DNA of 5,674 nt from an uncultured Pigmentiphaga sp. GTDB taxonomy: Bacteria; Pseudomonadota; Gammaproteobacteria; Burkholderiales; Burkholderiaceae_B. Below, piece after piece: positions 1 to 5,550 of the stretch (position 1 is the stretch's first letter; the number at the start of each line of letters is the position of its first letter). The notes beneath the pieces are model-generated. The model was not told the DNA's origin and ran no database searches. It worked only from the letters and a program-made list of their open reading frames with translations. The position numbers and the translations under genes are program-made. The DNA lies in assembly GCA_937891425.1 (NCBI GenBank), contig CALAGD010000067.1, positions 1-5,674 of the forward strand, in the 5' to 3' direction.

Positions 1-257
1 TGTGGGAGCTGAGCGAAGGCGCACCGTCGACGCCTGCCCGCAGCAACGCCAACCTGGTGGTCGCCGTCGTGGAAGGCCGCGGCGAGAGCACGGTGGGCAA
101 CCGCACCTTCGTTTGGGAAAAGCGTGACGTCTTCACCGTTCCACAGCACAACTGGGCGTCGCATCGGGCGCTGTCGGGCGACGCGCGACTGTTCGTGGTG
201 TCCGACGCCGACGTGTTGCGCCGCCTGAACCTGTTGCGCGAAGAGATCCAGGCCTGA
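1..257 (+). CDS. Cupin dioxygenase, gentisate 1,2-dioxygenase type (3' end only)
   Basis: The reading frame is open from base 3 to the TGA at 255-257, giving the last 84 residues of a protein whose start lies outside the window. The visible part is a C-terminal cupin barrel: a VVAVVEGRGEST stretch, a short turn (VGNRTFVWEKRD), then DVFTVPQHNWASHRA and a DARLFVVSDADVLRRLNLLRE tail. This order (EGRG, W..rD.f.vP.., LF..SD..v...L.L.RE) is typical of the second cupin domain of gentisate 1,2-dioxygenase and 1-hydroxy-2-naphthoate/salicylate dioxygenases, which are Fe(II) ring-cleavage enzymes of the cytoplasm. The metal-binding N-terminal cupin is not in view, so the substrate cannot be assigned. 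The FAH-family gene 41 bases downstream on the same strand supports an aromatic ring-cleavage operon. The class is fairly sure; gentisate itself is only one option. Confidence 0.8.
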   Translation, partial: WELSEGAPSTPARSNANLVVAVVEGRGESTVGNRTFVWEKRDVFTVPQHNWASHRALSGDARLFVVSDADVLRRLNLLREEIQA

Positions 258-298
258 TAAGGTGCCCGGCCGATCATATTCTGGTAGACATTCAACTC

Positions 299-1150
299 AT
301 GAAGATTTGTTGGTTCAATGACAATCGCCTGGGCGTCGTCGACGGCAACACCGTGCGTGACGTCACCGAAGTGCTGGGCAAGCTGCCCGAACGCACCTAC
401 CCCGGCCCCCTGGGTGACCTGCTGGTGCGTCACCTCGATCAGGTGCGCCCGGAGATCGAACGTCTGGCGTCCGCAGCTCCGGCGCTGTCCCTGAATGAGG
501 TGCGCCTCAACAGCCCCGTGGCCAGGCCCAGCAAGATCATCGGTGTTCCGGTCAACTACCACGCACACGTGGAAGAAGCGAAAGCCGACGTCGCAACGTT
601 CACCGACCGCTATACGGGCGGCATCCGCGAGCAGGGTCTGTTCCTGAAGGCGAACAGCTCGCTCATTGGCTGCAGCGAAGCCGTGGTGATTACCAAGCCC
701 GAGCGCCTCACCCATCACGAGCTCGAGCTGGCCGTCATCATCGGCAAGACGGTTTCTAATGTCAGCACTGAGGACGCGCTGTCGTGCATCGCCGGCTACG
801 CCATTGGCCTGGACATGACCGTACGTGGGCCGGAAGACCGCTCCTTCCGCAAGTCGCTCGACACCTTCTCGGTTCTCGGCCCCTGGATGGTAACGGCTGA
901 TGCCATCAGCGATCCCCAGCAGCTCGACATGAAGCTGCTCGTCAACGGCGAAGTACGCCAGGCCACCAGCACGGCCAAGATGATCATGCCGATAGCGGAA
1001 CAGATCGCGTGGGCGTCGAGCTTCTACACGCTGTATCCGGGCGACATCATCTACACCGGCACCTGCGAAGGCGTCGGTCCGGTGAAACCCGGCGATACCA
1101 TGCATGCCGAAATCGAGGGCATTGGATCCATGACCGTCGCGGTCCGGTAA
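299..1150 (+). CDS. Fumarylacetoacetate hydrolase (FAH) family protein, probable acylpyruvate hydrolase
   Basis: This 283-residue protein has the usual length for bacterial FAH-family hydrolases, which split C-C bonds in acylpyruvates such as fumarylpyruvate using a divalent metal. A variable N-terminal segment (1-75) is followed by the FAH core. NYHAHVEE at 86-93 supplies the His90/Glu93 pair matching the catalytic dyad of the NYxxHxxE motif. Likely metal ligands are Glu141 and Glu143 (HHELELAV) and Asp172 (GLDMT). KSLDTFSVLGPW (185-196), the NGE segment (216-218) and YPGDIIYTGT (246-255) are all conserved. Oddities are MTVRG where many relatives read TARD, and TGTCEGVG where TGTPEGVG is usual. 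The ATG at 299 has only a weak ribosome site (GGT near 283), and no better in-frame start precedes it. It sits 41 bases after the cupin dioxygenase gene, so the pair plausibly does ring opening then hydrolysis. Fumarylpyruvate is the likely but unproven substrate class. Confidence 0.88.
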   Translation: MKICWFNDNRLGVVDGNTVRDVTEVLGKLPERTYPGPLGDLLVRHLDQVRPEIERLASAAPALSLNEVRLNSPVARPSKIIGVPVNYHAHVEEAKADVATFTDRYTGGIREQGLFLKANSSLIGCSEAVVITKPERLTHHELELAVIIGKTVSNVSTEDALSCIAGYAIGLDMTVRGPEDRSFRKSLDTFSVLGPWMVTADAISDPQQLDMKLLVNGEVRQATSTAKMIMPIAEQIAWASSFYTLYPGDIIYTGTCEGVGPVKPGDTMHAEIEGIGSMTVAVR

Positions 1151-1167
1151 CCGGCTGCCAGCCAGAA

Positions 1168-1203
1168 AAAACGCCTGTCTGCACGGCCGCAGACAGGCGT
1201 TTT
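1168..1203. terminator. Bidirectional intrinsic terminator between convergent genes
   Basis: A perfect 15-bp inverted repeat (AAAACGCCTGTCTGC at 1168-1182 with GCAGACAGGCGTTTT at 1189-1203) encloses a 6-base loop, ACGGCC. The A tract on the left (1166-1171) gives a run of six T on the minus strand, and the right side gives TTTT on the plus strand. It lies 18 bases after the FAH stop and 21 bases after the end of the convergent URO-D gene, so it can end both transcripts. The minus-strand reading has the longer T run. Confidence 0.9.
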
Positions 1204-1223
1204 GCTTTGGAGCGTCGCTCCGC

Positions 1224-2159
1224 CTAGATGGTTTTCGTGTAGGCGCGAAGATAATCCAGGTTGCGCTTGCCCGTGAACGACGGAATCGTACAGCCGGGCG
1301 CGATGATGATGCGCTGACGCCCGACCTGCGCAATGATGTCGTCCACCTCGGCCTTGATCTCGGGCAACGCCCGCTCCTGGATGCGGGTTTCATCGATGCC
1401 GCCCATCAGGCACTTGTCGGTCTGGGCACGCAATTCCTTCAGCGACGGGTTGCCCTGCAGCCGGTCGGACACGCTGAGGATCTCGCACGGGTAGTCCCAC
1501 ACACGGTGCATCTGCAGATGGTCGCCGTGCACGTGCAGCACCCGTACCATGCCCTCGGCCGCTTCGAGTACCCGTATCGCGAACGGCTTCTGGAACGTCT
1601 CATGGCGTTCGTCGGTCACACCGCGATGCCGGTTGGCCGGTATGGCACCATTGATGGACAGGAAAATGCCGTCCACACCCATGGCCTTGACCTTGCGGAT
1701 GTACTCCACGGTGGTCTCCGTCACCAGCTCGATGGCATCAAGCGCCGCGTCGCGCTGGCTGAAGAAGTTCTCGGCCTGGCTGAAACCGACATTGCGCACG
1801 ATCTGCTGATACGGTTCGAACACCGTCTCGAGCATCGGCACATCGGGACCGACCATCTCGCGCAACTGCCGCAGTACCTCCAGCTGAAGCTGGAAAGCAG
1901 GCTGATTGAGGTCCAGCCGCTTGTAGGCACGCAGCGCTGCTTCGGTATCGAGCGCGACAACGTTGTCGGGCACCGGGTAACGGTAGTCGTTCATGACCTT
2001 GAGCACGTCCCAGTCGTATGCCTGGAAAAACTGGGCGTGGAGGTCGGCAGTGCGCAGGCTGTCGAGGTGATCCGACTGGAAATGAACCCAGGCCGTGACG
2101 GGCGGGCGATCAACCTCGCGTCCCTCGACTGCCGCCAGGAAACGTTCCTTCTTGTTCAT
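1224..2159 (-). CDS. Uroporphyrinogen decarboxylase (URO-D) superfamily protein, methyltransferase-like, not HemE
   Basis: This 311-residue protein has the (beta/alpha)8-barrel signature of the URO-D superfamily, which includes HemE and the zinc methyltransferases MtaA, MtbA and CmuA. Visible landmarks are the N-terminal MNKKERFLAAVEGREVDRPPV, DWDVLKVMNDYRYPV (49-63), GVDGIFLSING (161-171), VLHVHGDHLQ (207-216), GGIDE (253-257) and IIIAPGCTIP (284-293). It lacks the MRQAGR substrate loop of HemE and is shorter, so haem synthesis is unlikely. MtaA/MtbA-type enzymes bind zinc through His-x-Cys-xn-Cys. Here the matching places appear to be His209, His211 and Cys290, a possible variant site (my alignment by eye). 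It is the last gene of the minus-strand cluster, 10 bases after the Bug receptor stop, with a ribosome site overlapping that stop. Family assignment is firm; substrate is unknown, with methyl transfer to a thiol as one inference. Confidence 0.85.
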   Translation of the reverse strand: MNKKERFLAAVEGREVDRPPVTAWVHFQSDHLDSLRTADLHAQFFQAYDWDVLKVMNDYRYPVPDNVVALDTEAALRAYKRLDLNQPAFQLQLEVLRQLREMVGPDVPMLETVFEPYQQIVRNVGFSQAENFFSQRDAALDAIELVTETTVEYIRKVKAMGVDGIFLSINGAIPANRHRGVTDERHETFQKPFAIRVLEAAEGMVRVLHVHGDHLQMHRVWDYPCEILSVSDRLQGNPSLKELRAQTDKCLMGGIDETRIQERALPEIKAEVDDIIAQVGRQRIIIAPGCTIPSFTGKRNLDYLRAYTKTI

Positions 2160-2167
2160 CCTGTATA

Positions 2168-2171
2168 CCTT
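2168..2171 (-). promoter_or_regulatory. Ribosome binding site overlapping the upstream stop codon
   Basis: On the minus strand the end of the Bug gene reads TAAGGTATACAGGATG. The AAGG uses the last two bases of the TAA stop and lies 8 bases before the URO-D start at 2159. A second AGG abuts the ATG and is too close to act. The overlap of stop and ribosome site suggests coupled translation of receptor and URO-D protein. Confidence 0.6.
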
Positions 2172-3153
2172 ATTGAGCCTGAACGCCAGCGTCTTGCAGG
2201 AGCTTGCCTACCTTGGCAACCGCGTCTGCCAGCGCCTTGCTGTACGCATCGGGATCCGCACTGGTAGCCACGAACATGGCGCGGTCAGCCAGCGTCTTCT
2301 TCACTTCCGGATCCGACACTGCCCTGGTGGCTGCGTCATGCAGTTTCTGGCGTACGTCCGCCGGTGTGCTCGCGGGGACCGCGAGACCGATGCGGGTGGT
2401 GAAGTTGAACGGCACACCGGCCTCGGCGGCGGTGGGCACATCGGGCAGGATGTCCTTCAGACGTTCAGAACCGGTAACGGCGAGCGCGCGCAGCTTGCCT
2501 TCCTGGATCTGGGGCAGCGGCGTCTGGGGCAGGTCGATCATGACGTCGATGCGCCCGGCGACGAGATCGATCAGCGCCTGGGAAGCACCCTTGTAGGGGA
2601 TGTGCGTCATGTCGAGGCCGTTCTCGGCGGCGAACTGCGCGCCGGCCAGATGCAGGGTATTGCCCAGGCCCGCCGAGCCGTAGGTGACCTTGCCCGGGTT
2701 GGCCCTGGCGTACTCGACGAACTCCTGCAGGTTCTTCGCCGGGAAGTCGGGGCGCACGACCACGACCAGCGGCGACTCTACGAGGTTGGTGACACCCGCG
2801 AACGCCTTCACCGGATCGTAGGGGAGGTCTTTATTGAGAGCTACCAGCGCAGCGTTGGTGAGCTCGCCAATCAGGAAGATGGTATGGCCGTCCGGTGCGG
2901 AGCGTGCAACATAATCTCCCCCGACCACGGTGCTCCCGCCAGGGCGGTTCTCGACCACGATGTTGTGCTGCATGATGTCGGCCATTTTTTGCGCGGTAAC
3001 ACGCGCAACGAAATCGGACGACCCGCCTGCGGTATACGGAACTACGATCTTGATCGGCTTGTTGGCGTCGGGGAATGCCTGGGCCGACGGCACTGCGGCT
3101 GCCATCAGGGCACTGCTGACCACGCCGATGACGGTGAGTACTCTTCTCATCAT
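2170..3153 (-). CDS. Bug/TctC-family periplasmic solute-binding receptor
   Basis: This 327-residue protein is a standard-length Bug (TctC-type) receptor, which captures small carboxylates or similar solutes in the periplasm. Residues 1-26 form a Sec signal peptide: MRR charges, a hydrophobic stretch VLTVIGVVSSALMAAA, and an AQA site with likely cleavage after Ala26. Family motifs follow in order: VVPYTAGGSSDFVAR (37-51), VENRPGGS (67-74), YGSAGLGNTLHLAG (158-171), IPYKGASQALIDLVAGRID (185-203), LRALAVTG (221-228) and DVPTAAEAG (238-246). No TctA/TctB membrane genes are in the window, so this is an orphan receptor, as is common for Bug proteins. Tandem ATG codons open the gene. GGAG at 3157-3160 is 3 bases from the first and 6 from the second, so the true start may be 3150. 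It lies between the cystathionine lyase and URO-D genes on the same strand, hinting that its ligand feeds that pathway; the ligand cannot be read from sequence. Confidence 0.95.
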   Translation of the reverse strand: MMRRVLTVIGVVSSALMAAAVPSAQAFPDANKPIKIVVPYTAGGSSDFVARVTAQKMADIMQHNIVVENRPGGSTVVGGDYVARSAPDGHTIFLIGELTNAALVALNKDLPYDPVKAFAGVTNLVESPLVVVVRPDFPAKNLQEFVEYARANPGKVTYGSAGLGNTLHLAGAQFAAENGLDMTHIPYKGASQALIDLVAGRIDVMIDLPQTPLPQIQEGKLRALAVTGSERLKDILPDVPTAAEAGVPFNFTTRIGLAVPASTPADVRQKLHDAATRAVSDPEVKKTLADRAMFVATSADPDAYSKALADAVAKVGKLLQDAGVQAQ

Positions 3154-3207
3154 GTTCTCCGTTGTATGAGCAGGGTTCCGTACCGCAGTATACGATCGGT
3201 CACGGAT
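3154..3207 (-). promoter_or_regulatory. Spacer between metC and Bug gene, with ribosome site and a weak possible promoter
   Basis: This 54-base gap carries GGAG (3157-3160) for the Bug gene. A minus-strand TATACT at 3187-3192 resembles a -10 box, but the hexamer 17 bases upstream (CTGCGT) is a poor -35. I see no terminator hairpin with a T run, so read-through from metC is likely, with an internal promoter possible. Confidence 0.35.
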
Positions 3208-4401
3208 TTACGCAGACACAACGGCACACTGCACAGCCTCCGCCATGGCAGCGAAAGCCCGCCCAAGATCATCAATAAGGTCGTGCGGGTCTTCCAGCCC
3301 GACATGCATGCGGATCACCGGTCCGCCAGCTGCCTGCGACGGAGCATCGCGCAGGGGTTCGCAGGGCAGCGCCAGGCTTTCATACCCACCCCAGGACAAC
3401 CCCAGGCCAAACCACTGCAGATGGTCGATGAATGCGCCCAAAGCTTCTTCCGCCACCGGTTTCAGCACGATGGCGAACAGCCCACTGGCGCCACGGAAAT
3501 CGCGCTGCCACAACGCGTGGCCAGGGTGGGAAGGCAGCGCAGGATGCAGGACACGGGCCACCTCTGGACGCCCTTCGAGCCACTGCGCCACCTGCACGCC
3601 CGATACCCAATGCTGCTGCATGCGTGTCTTCAGCGTGCGCAGGCCACGCAATGCCAGATAGACTTCCTCGGGACCGGCCGTCTGGCCGAATTCCTCCCAC
3701 GACCTGGCCAGCATCGGCCATGCTTCCTGGTTGCAGGTGGCAATGCCCAGCAGCGCATCGGAGTGCCCGGTAATGTACTTGGTCGCCGACTGGATGGACA
3801 CGTCGACTCCGTGTTCAAACGGCTTGAAGTACAACGGCGTGGCCCAGGTGTTGTCCATCACCACCCAGGCACCGTGCCGATGTGCCGCCTCGGCAATGGC
3901 GGGTACGTCCTGCACCTCGAAGGTTTCGGAGCCGGGCGACTCGACATAGACGAGCCGGGTGTTTGGTCGCATGAGATGGCGAATCTCAGCACCCAGGCGC
4001 GGATCGTACGACTCGGCCTCTACACCATAGCGGCGCAAGGTGGACGCAAGCACCTGGCGGGTCGGCGAGTACACGCTGTCGGTGTAGAGGACGTGGTCCC
4101 CTGGCGCGAGCAGCCCCAGCAGCACGTTCGAACAGGCCGCCAGGCCCGATGGGTACAACAGCGAAGCGTACCCGCCCTCAAGCTCGGCCATGGCTTCCTG
4201 CAGGGCATGATGCGTGGGCGTGCCGTAACGGCCGTAGACGCCCGCCCACAAATTGCCCGCCGCGTGACGCGCCTTCTTTTCCTGCCAGGCCTTGAGGCTG
4301 GGCGACAGGACCGTCGAGCCTCGATACATGGGTGGGTTGACCAGACCGCCTTGCCGCTGAGGATCGCGGCCTGCCCATACCAGTCGTGTTGCTTCCCGCA
4401 T
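3208..4401 (-). CDS. metC: Cystathionine beta-lyase (PLP-dependent, MetC type)
   Basis: This 397-residue cytoplasmic enzyme of the Cys/Met-metabolism PLP family matches the length of E. coli MetC (395). MetC cleaves cystathionine to homocysteine, pyruvate and ammonia in methionine synthesis and can act on other cysteine thioethers. Key residues are in place: Tyr56 and Arg58 in YGRYGTPTH (phosphate binding), LLYPSGLAA (81-89), Tyr111, Asp183 in VMDNTWATP (PLP ring nitrogen), Lys208 in QSATKYITGHSD (Schiff base), SWGGYESL (336-343) with the tryptophan typical of cystathionine beta-lyases, and Arg364 in IRMHVGLED (substrate carboxylate). SWGGYES and the C-terminal region argue against methionine gamma-lyase. 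A TGA at 4420-4422 lies upstream in frame, so ATG 4401 is the first start; no clear ribosome site precedes it. It is first of three minus-strand genes and divergent from an Lrp-type regulator. In Bordetella avium the osteotoxin is such an enzyme. A specialised C-S lyase role is possible. Confidence 0.9.
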   Translation of the reverse strand: MREATRLVWAGRDPQRQGGLVNPPMYRGSTVLSPSLKAWQEKKARHAAGNLWAGVYGRYGTPTHHALQEAMAELEGGYASLLYPSGLAACSNVLLGLLAPGDHVLYTDSVYSPTRQVLASTLRRYGVEAESYDPRLGAEIRHLMRPNTRLVYVESPGSETFEVQDVPAIAEAAHRHGAWVVMDNTWATPLYFKPFEHGVDVSIQSATKYITGHSDALLGIATCNQEAWPMLARSWEEFGQTAGPEEVYLALRGLRTLKTRMQQHWVSGVQVAQWLEGRPEVARVLHPALPSHPGHALWQRDFRGASGLFAIVLKPVAEEALGAFIDHLQWFGLGLSWGGYESLALPCEPLRDAPSQAAGGPVIRMHVGLEDPHDLIDDLGRAFAAMAEAVQCAVVSA

Positions 4402-4433
4402 GATGATGAAGGGTTGAAGTCATCAATGCAAAA

Positions 4434-4439
4434 ATTATA
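4434..4439 (-). promoter_or_regulatory. Candidate -10 box of the metC promoter
   Basis: The minus strand reads a perfect TATAAT here, 32 bases before the metC ATG. Transcription would begin near 4427, giving a leader of about 25 bases. The hexamer at 17-base spacing (AACGAT) is a poor -35. A TTGAAA exists, but at 21 bases it is too far. A strong -10 without a -35 fits an activator-dependent promoter. Confidence 0.45.
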
Positions 4440-4491
4440 GGAAGCAGCAGCAAATCATCGTTTCAATTTATTATGATTCAATGAGATCCAG

Positions 4492-4506
4492 GTGAAAATT
4501 ATTCTC
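4492..4506. promoter_or_regulatory. Candidate Lrp-family operator
   Basis: The 15 bases GTGAAAATTATTCTC match 12 of 15 positions of the E. coli Lrp consensus YAGHAWATTWTDCTR, with the AWATTWT core fully matched. The inner part GAAAATTATTC is a near-palindrome (4 of 5 pairs). It sits 28 bases before the regulator ATG and about 72 bases upstream of the inferred metC start point. That fits autorepression combined with activation of metC. AT-rich DNA gives chance matches, so the call is moderate. Confidence 0.4.
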
Positions 4507-4534
4507 CCTATAAGCACTTTCATAGAATAACTAT

Positions 4535-5002
4535 ATGGACAAGGTCGACATCGCCATACTCGCGCTGCTGCAGCTCGACGCCAGCCTGCCCATTGCCACG
4601 CTGGCCGAACGTGTCAACCTCTCGCCTACGGCATGCTGGAAACGCGTACAGAAACTGACGGCCGACGGCGTCATCCAGAAGAAAGTGTGCCTGCTCGAGC
4701 CCCGCAAGCTCGGCCTGGGGGTTACCGTCTTCGTAGGCATCAAGACCAGCCAGCACAATCTGGAATGGCTGGAGAAGTTCACCGCAGGCGTGCGCGCCCT
4801 GCCAGAGGTCGTCGAGTTCTATCGCATGAGCGGCGACACCGATTACCTGCTGAAAGTAGTGGTACCCGACATCGAGGGCTACGACCGCGTCTACAAGAAA
4901 ATCATCGCCACTGCGGAAATCTTCGATGTCAGCTCCAGCTTTGCCATGGAAGAGCTGAAGTACACCACTGCACTGCCTCTGGAAGCCATCCCGCTGGCGT
5001 GA
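4535..5002 (+). CDS. Lrp/AsnC-family transcriptional regulator
   Basis: This 155-residue protein has the full Lrp/AsnC plan. The N-terminal winged helix-turn-helix (about 1-60) begins MDKVDIAILALLQLDAS and has LPIATLAERVNLSPTACWKRVQKL as helix-turn-helix, with the recognition helix at about 30-41. The C-terminal RAM ligand-binding domain (about 64-142) contains VVEFYRMSGDTDYLLKVVVPDIEGYDRVYKK (92-122), with the conserved GD at 100-101. Such proteins form dimers and octamers and sense amino acids or related small molecules. The start matches the usual family N-terminus, although no ribosome site is visible before it. The gene is divergent from metC over an AT-rich region with an Lrp-like box, so control of itself and of the metC-Bug-URO-D cluster is likely. 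This parallels MdeR and methionine gamma-lyase in Pseudomonas. A sulfur amino acid effector is inferred. The stop is 14 bases from the end of the convergent thioesterase gene. Confidence 0.95.
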   Translation: MDKVDIAILALLQLDASLPIATLAERVNLSPTACWKRVQKLTADGVIQKKVCLLEPRKLGLGVTVFVGIKTSQHNLEWLEKFTAGVRALPEVVEFYRMSGDTDYLLKVVVPDIEGYDRVYKKIIATAEIFDVSSSFAMEELKYTTALPLEAIPLA

Positions 5003-5016
5003 TCTGCCACCCTGCG

Positions 5017-5451
5017 TCAGCTCTTCACGAACTGCCGTACCGCCTCCGGCCACGGGGCCGGCTTGCCTTCCTCACCGATGTGCACGAACACGCTGAGGGC
5101 ATGTGCAGCGCACCGTTCTTGCTGGAATATGGCCTGCTCGACCCGCATCGAGGTGCGGCCCACGCCCACCACCCTGCTGCCTATCCACACGGGCGCCCCA
5201 AAATGGAGCTCGGCGGTGAAATCGACTTCCAGACGCACGACGAACACCTTGGCCTCGGGCGCCAGTACTTTGCGCACGTTGGAATGCATGAATTCAAAGC
5301 GTGCATCGGCCAGTAACGTGGTGATCACGGCGTTGTTGACATGCTTCTGGAAGTCGAGATCCGACAGGCGAATCGTGTCCTGTCGGAGCCATTCAAAGTC
5401 GGACTGTCTGGGTAATACGGAAGTCTCTTGTGGGCCGCGCTCCACCATCAT
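5017..5451 (-). CDS. Acyl-CoA thioesterase of the 4-hydroxybenzoyl-CoA thioesterase (hotdog) family
   Basis: This 144-residue protein is a single hotdog domain of the 4HBT/YbgC type, which hydrolyses acyl-CoA thioesters in the cytoplasm, usually as a tetramer. The signature is at 27-42, TIRLSDLDFQKHVNNA in character: Asp33 falls at the catalytic aspartate of 4HBT (FxDxDxxG region), followed by His37 and Asn39-Asn40. LADARFEFM (47-55) is the central helix and VVRLEVDFTAELHFGAPVWIGSRV (71-94) and the segment after it are the sheet strands. A TTG at 5469 would extend the frame by six residues, but GGAG at 5454-5457 lies inside that extension and points to the tandem ATGs at 5451 (2 bases away) or 5448 (5 bases away, better spacing). 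The preferred acyl-CoA is unknown. It converges on the Lrp-type gene and shows no obvious link to it. Confidence 0.85.
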   Translation of the reverse strand: MMVERGPQETSVLPRQSDFEWLRQDTIRLSDLDFQKHVNNAVITTLLADARFEFMHSNVRKVLAPEAKVFVVRLEVDFTAELHFGAPVWIGSRVVGVGRTSMRVEQAIFQQERCAAHALSVFVHIGEEGKPAPWPEAVRQFVKS

Positions 5452-5550
5452 TGCTCCATCTCGCGTCAAGTCGTGCTGATGCTTTACTGATGGCGAGCAC
5501 TATACATCCCGCAAGGACGCGCGCGCCACGGCACACCGGAGGCAACGGCC
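5452..5550. other. Upstream region of the thioesterase gene, no gene seen
   Basis: The stretch carries the GGAG ribosome site (5454-5457, minus strand). A minus-strand TATAGT at 5499-5504 could be a -10 box about 48 bases before the thioesterase start, but no -35 is visible at proper spacing. No convincing open frame or terminator was found. Confidence 0.35.

Larger units (their letters stand above)
4402..4534. promoter_or_regulatory. AT-rich divergent promoter region between metC and the Lrp-type regulator
   Basis: This 133-base stretch is clearly richer in A and T than the rest of the window and holds no gene. It contains a minus-strand -10 box for metC, an Lrp-like box, and a TTCAAT direct repeat at 4462-4467 and 4477-4482 (15-base period). 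Possible plus-strand -10 boxes for the regulator are TATAAG (4509-4514) and TAGAAT (4523-4528), neither with a good -35. No usual Shine-Dalgarno precedes the regulator ATG. Confidence 0.6.

Noticed and set aside
1224..2159. Calling the URO-D protein HemE (haem synthesis)
   Set aside because: The MRQAGR substrate loop is missing, the protein is shorter, and the site contains HVHGD and APGC as in methyltransferase-like members.
1506..2267. A 253-codon plus-strand frame antisense to the URO-D gene
   Set aside because: The minus-strand reading has clear family motifs; this frame has none and no ribosome site.
3208..4401. Calling the PLP enzyme a methionine gamma-lyase or cystathionine gamma-synthase
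   Set aside because: Tyr56, Arg58, Tyr111, Lys208 and the SWGGYESL segment follow E. coli MetC. Gamma-lyases differ at the SWGGYES segment.
2095..4440. A 781-codon stop-free plus-strand frame running antisense to the Bug and metC genes
   Set aside because: It crosses two well-supported genes and the gap between them, and its translation is rich in Arg, His and Gly with no domain I recognise. It is best explained as a shadow of GC-rich third positions on the other strand.
4520..5053. A 177-codon minus-strand frame over the Lrp-type regulator
   Set aside because: The plus strand encodes an unmistakable Lrp/AsnC protein. The antisense frame also runs into the thioesterase end and shows no known motif.
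5452..5469. TTG at 5469 as the start of the thioesterase
   Set aside because: No ribosome site precedes it, while GGAG at 5454-5457 lies just before tandem ATG codons at 5451 and 5448.
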